Positions 1 through 5,099 of a stretch of DNA of 5,099 nucleotides are shown one piece after another (within the stretch, counting starts at the first letter, position 1; every line of letters begins with the position of its first letter). The notes under the pieces were generated by a model. It worked only from the letters and a program-made list of their open reading frames with translations, ran no database searches and had not been told where the DNA came from. The DNA lies in NCBI GenBank assembly GCA_018646565.1, contig JABGUO010000013.1, positions 1 through 5,099 of the forward strand, given 5' to 3'. The position numbers and the translations under genes are program-made. This DNA comes from Opitutia bacterium (GTDB lineage Bacteria; Verrucomicrobiota; Verrucomicrobiia; Opitutales; Seribacteraceae).

Positions 1-26
1 GGATATCAGGATCGGATCAAAATTAG

Positions 27-2750
27 TTAACTAAGTGCGGCTAGTGCGTCTTTGGTTTCATTTAACTTAGCCTCATTTTCGAGTAGTTGGTGTCTCGCAC
101 CTTCGATAATATGGGGAGGGGCTTTGGAGGTAAATACCTCGTTTGCTAATTTCCCTTTTACCGAGTTTACCACTTTTTCTAACTGGGCAAGCTCTTTATG
201 TAACCTTGCTTTTTCAGCGTTGAGATCCACCCCAGTTGAAAGGTCAAGGTAGATTGAACCGAACGGAGAAACTAAGGCAGGCATACCGGAGGGGGCAAGC
301 TCCACCCGATTAAGGCCAGCTGCACCCACTGTAATAAGGATTGATTGGGTATGGCGTTCGAGCACTTTTGCTTTTTCATCATCGGCAAGAAAAGAAAAGA
401 CAACATTTCGATTGTTGGACAGTTTTCGGTCGGCTTTTAGAGAGCGCATGGAAGTGACCAGTTCTCGAATATTTTCCATTTCTTCCAATACGCGAGTATC
501 TAGCTGAAGACCGCCTATCCCAATTTTCTCCAGTAGATCTTTTCCTGATTCTGGACTCACTCCCTGAATCGAGTTACCGTTAGAAAATCCTAGCAGCGTC
601 CATAATTCCTCAGTAATAAAAGGAGTAACCGGATGGAGAAGTAATAGAATCTGGCGGAGGCAAATGTCTTGAATTGCGAGACAGGTATCTTTCGATTCTT
701 CCTCTTGGACTCGAGACTTGGAAGCCTCGATATACCAATCACAGAAATCATTCCAAAAGAATCGATAGATCGTTTGTAAAACGGCATTGAATTCATATTC
801 AATATAAAGCTTTTCTACCTGGTCAAGAGTTTCAACCAGGCGAAGCAAAATAGCCTGATCATCGTTGTTTACCCTTTCACAATTCATGCGAAGAACAATC
901 AATTCGAGCATTGAATTATCTTCCAATGGAGCAGACATCAGGCGGAATCGGGAAACATTCCATAATTTATTACAGAAGTTCCTTCCCTGTTCGATTCGTT
1001 CTTCGGAAAAGCGAATATCCTGACCCTTTGGCGCAATACTCATTATTCCATGTCTCAATCCATCCGCACCATACTTTGCAATTAGATCGAGCGGGTTTGG
1101 AGAATTACCCAATGATTTAGACATTTTCCTGCCCTCTCCATCGCGAATAATTCCAGTGAAATAAACATCTTGAAATGGAATTCTTTCAGCGAGTTCCGAA
1201 TCCGGAATTGCCTGTTCGGGCTTGTAAGAGCGGCCTTTAAATTCGAGACCGGCCATAATCATACGGGCGACCCAAAAAAAGATGATGTCAGGTCCTGTGA
1301 CGAGGGCGGAGGTGGGGTAAAAATAATCTAGGCCTTTTTTCTCCATTGACTCGTCGTCTGGCCAACCAAGTGTTGCCAAAGGCCAAAGCCAGGAGGATGC
1401 CCAGGTATCGAGTACATCATCATCCTGTTCCCAGTTTTCAATATCCGAAGGGGGCTTTTCTGAAATATGCCAATTACTGGGATCGGATCGCATCTTTCCC
1501 TTCTTATACCAAACTGGAATGCGGTGCCCCCACCAAAGCTGTCGGCTGATACACCAATCCTGTATATTGTCGAGCCAATGCAAATAAGTTTTCTCCCATC
1601 TTTGCGGGTAAAATTTGATATGGCCATCCTTCACCGCTTTTTTGGCTTCTTCCACTCGCGGATATTTGAGAAACCATTGTTCAGAAAGGCGTGGTTCAAT
1701 CGGTACATCGGCCCGTTCCGAGAAGCCCACATTATTTTGATGTTTTTCTTCCGCGATCAGATTGCCATCCTCTTTAAGTTGAGCCGCAATTAGTTTTCGG
1801 GCAGAAAAACGTTCCTTACCTGCATAGTCGGGCCCCGCCAATTCGTTGAGAGTTCCATCCGGGTGCATGATTTCGAGCATCGGCAGATTGTGCCTCTGTG
1901 CGATTTCAAAATCGAGCCGGTCATGGGCTGGGGTTATTTTTAAAATCCCGGTCCCAAAGTCTTTTTCCACTGCTTCGTCGGCAATGATCGGAATTGCTTG
2001 AGAATTGATTGGCCGCATTACATGCTTACCTTTCAGATTTACCCACTTTGGATCTTCCGGATGAATCGCCAAGGCTACATCGCCCACGATTGTTTCGGGA
2101 CGAGTTGTGGATACTTCAACATAGGCACCAGGTGTCTCCAAAATTTGGTAACGAATTTTATAGAGAATACTTTGCTGGGGCTTCATGATCACCTCTTCAT
2201 CCGATAGAGCAGTTAAGCTAGCCGGGCACCAATTGACCATTCTCTGCCCGCGGTACACATATCCTTTTTTGTAAAGTTTAACAAAAGCCGAGATGACTGC
2301 TTTCGAGTAATCCTCGTCAAGAGTGTGCACATTTCTTTCCCAATCACAGGAGCATCCCAGTTTTTTGAGCTGTTCTAAGATAATCCCTCCGTGCTTATCC
2401 CGCCAAAGTTTTGCATGGTCAATAAAGTTTTCCCGTCCCAGGTCCGTTCTCGACTTCCCCTCATTACGAAGTGCCTGTTCGACCTTGGTCTGAGTGGCGA
2501 TCCCGGCGTGATCCGTTCCGGGTAACCAAAGGACTGACTTACCCTGTTGCCTTGCTCGCCTTGCCAAAATATCCTGTATCGTATTGTTGAGAACATGCCC
2601 CATTGTCAAAACACCTGTTACATTAGGGGGAGGGATTACGATTGAGTAGGCTGGCTTGGTGGCGTCCACATTGCCAGAGAAACACTTTTGTTTAATCCAC
2701 TTGTTGTAGAGGCGGTCTTCCACTTCAGTGGGTTGGTATGCTTTATCCAT
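27..2750 (-). CDS. valS: Valyl-tRNA synthetase (ValRS), class I
   Basis: Cytoplasmic enzyme that charges tRNA-Val with valine using ATP and hydrolyses mischarged Thr-tRNA-Val. The 907 residues fall in the usual bacterial range (about 860-950). Visible in order: the ATP-site signature PPPNVTG (40-46) followed by TMGH (49-52) at the HIGH position; GTDHAGIATQ (78-87); the CP1 editing domain with TTRPET (215-220) and PAHDRLDFEIA (274-284), whose Asp277/Asp280 pair matches the known editing-site aspartates by position; WCISRQLWWGHRIPVW (399-414); DVLDTWASSW (445-454); GPDIIFFWVARM (486-497); KMSKS (542-546). The anticodon-binding domain follows (FCDWYIEASK, 669-678), then a charged C-terminal coiled-coil arm (about 842-907) typical of ValRS. 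The ATG start gives the normal N-terminus for the family; no Shine-Dalgarno sequence precedes it. The only oddity is Thr in place of the first His of HIGH. The rhomboid gene lies 125 bp upstream on the same strand. Identification is secure. Confidence 0.98.
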   Translation of the reverse strand: MDKAYQPTEVEDRLYNKWIKQKCFSGNVDATKPAYSIVIPPPNVTGVLTMGHVLNNTIQDILARRARQQGKSVLWLPGTDHAGIATQTKVEQALRNEGKSRTDLGRENFIDHAKLWRDKHGGIILEQLKKLGCSCDWERNVHTLDEDYSKAVISAFVKLYKKGYVYRGQRMVNWCPASLTALSDEEVIMKPQQSILYKIRYQILETPGAYVEVSTTRPETIVGDVALAIHPEDPKWVNLKGKHVMRPINSQAIPIIADEAVEKDFGTGILKITPAHDRLDFEIAQRHNLPMLEIMHPDGTLNELAGPDYAGKERFSARKLIAAQLKEDGNLIAEEKHQNNVGFSERADVPIEPRLSEQWFLKYPRVEEAKKAVKDGHIKFYPQRWEKTYLHWLDNIQDWCISRQLWWGHRIPVWYKKGKMRSDPSNWHISEKPPSDIENWEQDDDVLDTWASSWLWPLATLGWPDDESMEKKGLDYFYPTSALVTGPDIIFFWVARMIMAGLEFKGRSYKPEQAIPDSELAERIPFQDVYFTGIIRDGEGRKMSKSLGNSPNPLDLIAKYGADGLRHGIMSIAPKGQDIRFSEERIEQGRNFCNKLWNVSRFRLMSAPLEDNSMLELIVLRMNCERVNNDDQAILLRLVETLDQVEKLYIEYEFNAVLQTIYRFFWNDFCDWYIEASKSRVQEEESKDTCLAIQDICLRQILLLLHPVTPFITEELWTLLGFSNGNSIQGVSPESGKDLLEKIGIGGLQLDTRVLEEMENIRELVTSMRSLKADRKLSNNRNVVFSFLADDEKAKVLERHTQSILITVGAAGLNRVELAPSGMPALVSPFGSIYLDLSTGVDLNAEKARLHKELAQLEKVVNSVKGKLANEVFTSKAPPHIIEGARHQLLENEAKLNETKDALAALS

Positions 2751-2821
2751 GATGGTCTAAAATGAGTAGGTTAGTGGAAAATTTTTAGATGATATTGTGG
2801 AAATAGGGTGCTATATTTTAT

Positions 2822-2852
2822 ATCTGCCGTTGGGGCTCATCTTTCGACAGAT
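2822..2852 (-). other. Hairpin in the rhomboid-valS gap
   Basis: On the minus strand an 8-bp stem (ATCTGTCG with CGGCAGAT, one G-U wobble) closes a 15-nt loop. It begins 24 nt after the rhomboid stop codon and about 70 nt before the valS start. No U-run follows, so it is not a classical intrinsic terminator. It could protect the 3' end of the rhomboid message or mark a processing site. A TATAAA hexamer overlapping its downstream edge (2817-2822) could be a valS -10 box, but no matching -35 is visible. The T-box elements that control some valS genes are not seen. Confidence 0.3.
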
Positions 2853-2875
2853 TGCGATAACTATGAAATAAATAC

Positions 2876-3601
2876 CTACCGATTGCGAGCAAAAGGGGGA
2901 GAATATCCTGATTGAAATAACTTTACCCCTTTTTTCTTTATTAGTGGGGTTAATACAATCCCCGCAGCAAATCCTCCAAGGTGCGCGGCCACGGCCACTC
3001 CACTGGCCGCTTTCATCGATTCCGGAAAAGCCAGTATTTGCTGAACGAACCACCATCCCAAAACCAAAAAGGCAGGTACTTGGAATGTACCCACTAGGAT
3101 AATAATCCAGTAAAAGACTCGAACTCTGGCTCGTGGATAAAGTAGAAGATAACTTGCTATCACACCAGAAATTGCTCCCGACGCCCCTACCATGGGAATG
3201 GTGGAATCGGGACTGCTTAAGGCTTGGGCCAATGCGGCAAGCAGACCACAGGATAGATAAAATAAAAAATACCAAAGCTTTCCCATCGCTTCTTCCACAT
3301 TATCGCCATACAGGTACAAAAAGAGCATGTTTCCAAGTAGATGGAAAATACCACCGTGACTAAACATAGAGGTGAGCACAGTAGTCCATTCCCACGCAAT
3401 CGTTTCTAAGGAGAAATTGGATAACTGACCAAAGAACATCGAAGGAATAAAGCCAAAGCTTGAAAAGAATACCTGCTTTTCATCGGGTTCAAGCGGGAGT
3501 TGCCAGGCAAAAAATACCCACAGGTTACCGACTATTAATATCCAGTTGACCCACGGGAACGAGCGGGTCGGATTATCGTCTTGGTATGGGAAAAGAAACA
3601 C
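2876..3601 (-). CDS. Rhomboid family intramembrane serine protease
   Basis: Integral inner-membrane protease expected to cleave transmembrane substrates within the bilayer. The 241 residues show about six hydrophobic segments (roughly 17-36, 76-99, 108-128, 137-155, 163-182, 200-221), the bacterial GlpG-like core. Hallmarks are complete: HGGIFHLLGN (82-91) with the oxyanion-side His87 and Asn91, VGASGAISG (138-146) with nucleophile Ser141 in GASG, and AAHLGGFAAG (205-214) with catalytic His207. The N-terminus (FPYQDDNPTRSFPWVNW) is the conserved rhomboid opening. The start is GTG: an in-frame TAG lies 12 nt upstream and the next Met falls inside the fold. A purine-rich AGGTAGG about 10 nt upstream is the only Shine-Dalgarno-like site in the window. 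The C-terminal tail is short and basic (KKK at 222-224). No extra domain is present. Substrates cannot be read from the sequence. It is probably co-directional with valS; a weak GATAAT at 3674-3679 might be its -10. Confidence 0.95.
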   Translation of the reverse strand: MFLFPYQDDNPTRSFPWVNWILIVGNLWVFFAWQLPLEPDEKQVFFSSFGFIPSMFFGQLSNFSLETIAWEWTTVLTSMFSHGGIFHLLGNMLFLYLYGDNVEEAMGKLWYFLFYLSCGLLAALAQALSSPDSTIPMVGASGAISGVIASYLLLYPRARVRVFYWIIILVGTFQVPAFLVLGWWFVQQILAFPESMKAASGVAVAAHLGGFAAGIVLTPLIKKKGVKLFQSGYSPPFARNR

Positions 3602-3630
3602 AAATTCTACCTACCTAATCGAAAAAGGAA

Positions 3631-3657
3631 AGGCAACCGCGTTGAACCCGCTTGCCT
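3631..3657 (-). terminator. Imperfect 12-nt palindrome; candidate terminator or leader hairpin
   Basis: Two 12-nt arms (AGGCAACCGCGT at 3631-3642 and its near-complement at 3646-3657) surround a 3-nt loop; 10 of 12 positions pair. Read on the minus strand, the hairpin is followed at once by a T-rich stretch (TTCCTTTTTC, 3630-3621), as in an intrinsic terminator. On the plus strand no T-run follows. It lies between the divergent rhomboid gene (GTG 30 nt beyond on the minus strand) and the small gene at 3690. It may stop leftward transcripts coming from fxsA, act as an attenuator in the rhomboid leader, or serve as a protein-binding operator. Confidence 0.4.
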
Positions 3658-3689
3658 GAAAGATGTAAAAATTATTATCATCCCAGTCC

Positions 3690-3935
3690 ATGACAAATGA
3701 AGCACATGAAAGGCTGGCCGTTTTTAGAAGTGATTCCGGTATCACCCTTTCCTTTGGCCCGAATACCTATTTTATCGATTCTTCCGATCCCTTTCATAAT
3801 ATTGCCCTCAAAGCACTGGATCAGGATGATTATGTTCCCTTTTATATTGAAATTGCCAAGAGAGAAGGTTTGGGCCCCGAATTTCGGGATACTCTGATGA
3901 GAGAGATCGAGAACTTGGCTGATTCAGAGGATTAA
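3690..3935 (+). CDS. Small acidic protein of unknown function (81 aa)
   Basis: I do not recognise a family. The protein is very acidic (17 Asp/Glu against 7 Lys/Arg), has no signal peptide and no membrane segment, and is probably a soluble cytoplasmic protein. The first half looks beta-rich (about residues 18-29, GITLSFGPNTYF), followed by likely helices (about 36-44, 53-59 and 64-78) and an acidic C-terminus. The ATG at 3690 is the only start available: an in-frame TAA lies at 3666-3668 and no alternative start codon occurs between. No Shine-Dalgarno sequence precedes it. It is divergent from the rhomboid gene and convergent with fxsA, with 36 nt between the two coding ends, so it is transcribed alone. 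The amphipathic, globular-looking composition argues for a real gene. The overlapping frame reads as a low-complexity hydrophobic string and is taken as a shadow. Function cannot be inferred from the neighbours. Confidence 0.7.
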   Translation: MTNEAHERLAVFRSDSGITLSFGPNTYFIDSSDPFHNIALKALDQDDYVPFYIEIAKREGLGPEFRDTLMREIENLADSED

Positions 3936-3939
3936 ACTA

Positions 3940-3977
3940 GTGTGAACAGAACGAGTTGAAAAATCGACCGTTCACAC
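3940..3977. terminator. Inverted repeat between convergent genes; possible bidirectional terminator
   Basis: Perfect 8-bp arms GTGTGAAC (3940-3947) and GTTCACAC (3970-3977) are separated by 22 nt, within which CGA (3952-3954) and TCG (3964-3966) can add three pairs. It starts 5 nt after the stop of the small acidic gene, and its right arm overlaps the fxsA stop codon (3972-3974). The position suits a shared terminator for the convergent pair, but neither side has a clear T-run and the stem is short, so the assignment is tentative. Confidence 0.35.
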
Positions 3978-4415
3978 ATCAATTACATCATCGCGGGAAT
4001 TTTTAAAGGAGTCCTTATCCCTAGGCTTGCTTCCCTTGCCTGGCCGGATGGTGGAAAAATTCCCGCCAAAACTGTTCTTCAGGCTGGCCGCAATCCCTTT
4101 TCTGAATTTGGGCACCATTAATGCAAATCCAAACAAATCAGTCAGAATGCCCGGAGTAATTAATACGATCCCCCCGACCACGATCATTGCCCCCTCAATG
4201 AGTTTGTCGGTGGGGGGGCGACCACTCTTTAGTTCACTCTGAATTTTGGCCAAAGTGGACAGGCCCTGTTGCCGGGCGAGTGATGCCCCCAAAATCCCCG
4301 TAAACACAATCAATCCTATTGTCGGCAGAAATCCAATCCTCGCTCCCACCATGATCAAAAGGTAAAGCTCGGCAACGGGGATAAATATAAAAAAGAATAA
4401 CAGACGACTAAACAT
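3972..4415 (-). CDS. fxsA: FxsA-family membrane protein
   Basis: Small cytoplasmic-membrane protein. In E. coli, FxsA is known for relieving phage T7 exclusion by the F plasmid when overproduced; its normal role is unclear. From the ATG at 4415 the protein has 147 residues, usual for the family. Family features: PVAEL (13-17) in the first hydrophobic helix (about 4-24), GARIG (24-28), TGILGASLARQQG (39-51), a polar loop (about 52-70), then GAMIVVGGIVLITPGILTDLFG (75-96) containing the conserved TPGxxTDxxG. A hydrophilic, charged C-terminal tail (about 103-147) follows. The open frame extends upstream to a GTG at 4550 (192 residues), but the extra 45 residues are polar, resemble nothing in FxsA, and would bury the first helix; I treat them as leader. 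No Shine-Dalgarno sequence is visible at 4415. The gene ends convergently 36 nt from the small acidic gene. The family call is strong; the symbol is by family only. Confidence 0.93.
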   Translation of the reverse strand: MFSRLLFFFIFIPVAELYLLIMVGARIGFLPTIGLIVFTGILGASLARQQGLSTLAKIQSELKSGRPPTDKLIEGAMIVVGGIVLITPGILTDLFGFALMVPKFRKGIAASLKNSFGGNFSTIRPGKGSKPRDKDSFKNSRDDVIDV

Positions 4416-4577
4416 AGTTAACACATTTTGCGCATCTCTTGAAGATAGACAAGAGAGATAGGTATCGCAGAAGTTAGTTTTACTATTTTCTTTCGCTTCA
4501 TGCAATGAGAAGGAGTGCGTTGTCATTAAAGCGTACTCTCGATTCCTCACGACTAGTCATCGCGAGGAAGTGAACCG

Positions 4578-4619
4578 GTGGCGATCCACTGAAAGTAAGG
4601 GAGCGTACCCGCCACTCCC
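4578..4619. repeat. Overlapping, mutually exclusive short inverted repeats
   Basis: GTGGCG (4578-4583) pairs with CGCCAC (4610-4615). The same left segment also pairs locally as GTGG/CCAC (4578-4581 with 4586-4589, 4-nt loop), while GGGAG (4599-4603) pairs with CTCCC (4615-4619). The short stems compete with each other. They lie between divergent promoters and may be chance in a locally GC-rich patch. Confidence 0.25.
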
Positions 4620-4677
4620 AATTCATTTCCATTTCCCCACTCTTTCTTTCCTTCACTTTCCAACTTTATAACCTATC
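4612..4677 (+). other. 66-nt G-free, pyrimidine-rich tract
   Basis: From 4612 to 4677 the plus strand has no G at all; 53 of 66 bases are C or T, with short repeated TTTCC/CTTTC motifs. It ends 10 bp before the -35 element of the rightward gene. Possible roles are an upstream promoter element, a binding site for a regulator, or an unstructured part of a leftward leader, which would be C-free and purine-rich. The composition is seen directly; any function is inference. Confidence 0.6.
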
Positions 4678-4687
4678 GTAAAGCTGT

Positions 4688-4717
4688 TTGACAATTAGCC
4701 CACATTGTAAGTTTAAT
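4688..4717 (+). promoter_or_regulatory. Sigma70-type promoter of the secreted-protein gene
   Basis: A perfect -35 box TTGACA (4688-4693) and a -10 box TTTAAT (4712-4717, five of six matches to TATAAT) are separated by 18 bp. Transcription would begin near 4724, giving a leader of only about 18 nt before the ATG at 4742. That leader is T-rich and has no Shine-Dalgarno sequence. Confidence 0.6.
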
Positions 4718-4741
4718 TATGCACATTTTCTTTTTATTATT

Positions 4742-5099
4742 ATGAAAACAATACGGGTCTTATACTCTTTCCTCTTTGCTTCATCCCTTTGGTCGGCCAC
4801 TCCCGTACCGTATTCGGGCAAGATTGATATTGGCGGAGTTAATTATTACGGGGAGGCTCAGTTTGCATTTTCCCTTCATGATGGGAATGGTACAACCCAT
4901 TGGAGAAATGGTAATCAAGCAGGGGAAACCCTTAAGGTAGCGATTCGTAATGGCCGGTATAATGTTTTGCTTGGCGGTCAGGGGATGACTTCATTAGCAC
5001 CGCAATTATTCCTGAATCATGATAAGCTTTATTTAAAAGTGGAAGTTGATACGGGGGATGGAAAAGGTCTTCGTCACCTTGCACCTGATCAATTAATAA
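4742..5099 (+). CDS. Exported protein, N-terminal part (runs off the window)
   Basis: Open from the ATG at 4742 to the window edge: 119 codons, with no stop seen. Residues 1-19 form a signal peptide: basic start MKTIR, hydrophobic core, likely cleavage after WSA (17-19). The mature part begins PVPYSGKIDIGGVNYYGEAQ (21-40), followed by FAFSLHDGNGTTHWRNG (41-57), VLLGGQGM (75-82) and LYLKVEVDTGDGKGLRHLAPDQ (96-117). From memory, this order (a Y.G.GQF/W.NG block, a VLLG block, then LYL.V...GDG..L.PDQ) is the N-terminal module of many secreted Verrucomicrobia, Planctomycetes and Lentisphaerae proteins, often joined to long, variable C-terminal regions. A near-consensus promoter lies just upstream. 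The start is supported by the signal peptide, although no Shine-Dalgarno sequence is present. Function is unknown; a surface or extracellular role is inferred from export. The rest of the protein lies outside the window. Confidence 0.85.
   Translation, partial: MKTIRVLYSFLFASSLWSATPVPYSGKIDIGGVNYYGEAQFAFSLHDGNGTTHWRNGNQAGETLKVAIRNGRYNVLLGGQGMTSLAPQLFLNHDKLYLKVEVDTGDGKGLRHLAPDQLI

Larger units (their letters stand above)
4416..4741. other. Divergent intergenic region between fxsA and the secreted-protein gene
   Basis: About 326 bp without a convincing gene. It holds the open but non-homologous upstream extension of fxsA (4416-4550, minus), some short self-complementary segments (4578-4619), a G-free tract (4612-4677) and the promoter of the rightward gene (4688-4717). 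A 22-codon plus-strand frame from the ATG at 4505 looks incidental. The fxsA promoter should lie here on the minus strand, but no hexamer pair is convincing; the best is TTGCAT with TAAAAC at 17-bp spacing, which is weak. Confidence 0.6.

Noticed and set aside
1328..1793. Several 67-108 codon open frames on both strands inside valS
   Set aside because: They are out-of-frame readings of conserved ValRS coding sequence without independent domain features.
2751..2875. T-box or other riboswitch upstream of valS
   Set aside because: The 125-nt gap lacks the T-box consensus and a terminator/antiterminator pair; only one short hairpin is seen.
2811..3275. Open frame of 154 codons on the minus strand
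   Set aside because: It overlaps the well-supported rhomboid gene in another frame, has Cys/Ser/Gly-rich low-quality sequence and matches no family.
3674..3702. Promoter for the rhomboid gene (GATAAT with a -35)
   Set aside because: The -10-like hexamer is good, but the sequence 17-18 bp upstream does not resemble TTGACA, and the nearby TTGTCA is at the wrong spacing.
3697..3897. 66-codon hydrophobic frame overlapping the small acidic gene
   Set aside because: It is a Pro/Ile/Phe-rich string typical of a shifted frame; the acidic frame has better composition and a clear start after an in-frame stop.
4027..4242. 71-codon plus-strand frame opposite fxsA
   Set aside because: It is the antisense reading of the conserved FxsA core and has no recognisable features.
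4505..4573. 22-codon frame starting with ATG in the fxsA upstream region
   Set aside because: It is very short, basic and lacks a ribosome-binding site; it is likely chance.

Overview
The window carries four complete protein-coding genes and the beginning of a fifth, at moderate GC (mid-40s percent by eye). The best guess for the source is a Verrucomicrobiota bacterium, possibly from the Opitutales/Puniceicoccales side. This rests mainly on the gene entering at the right edge, whose secreted N-terminal module resembles one I recall from many Verrucomicrobia and relatives, and on the sequence style of the valyl-tRNA synthetase. No tRNA, rRNA, CRISPR array or mobile element is visible.

Layout from left to right. 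Positions 27-2750 (minus) hold a complete valyl-tRNA synthetase gene, valS. Positions 2876-3601 (minus) hold a rhomboid intramembrane serine protease with an intact catalytic dyad. It lies directly upstream of valS on the same strand, so the two may be co-transcribed, although a small hairpin sits in the 125-bp gap. A divergent gap (3602-3689) contains an imperfect palindrome of 12-nt arms. Positions 3690-3935 (plus) encode a small, very acidic 81-residue protein that I do not recognise. It converges on an FxsA-family membrane protein gene (3972-4415, minus), and an 8-bp inverted repeat bridges the two gene ends. A gene-free stretch of about 326 bp (4416-4741) follows. It contains a 66-nt run without a single G on the plus strand and then a near-consensus sigma70-type promoter. 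From 4742 to the window edge runs the start of an exported protein.

The genes do not form a dedicated system. valS is translation housekeeping, and the rhomboid and FxsA proteins are inner-membrane proteins with no obvious functional link to it. The most distinctive signals are the altered HIGH motif of ValS (Thr replaces the first His), the unrecognised acidic small protein, the G-free tract in front of a strong promoter, and the general absence of Shine-Dalgarno sequences: four of the five starts lack one. I see no evidence for a novel multi-gene system.
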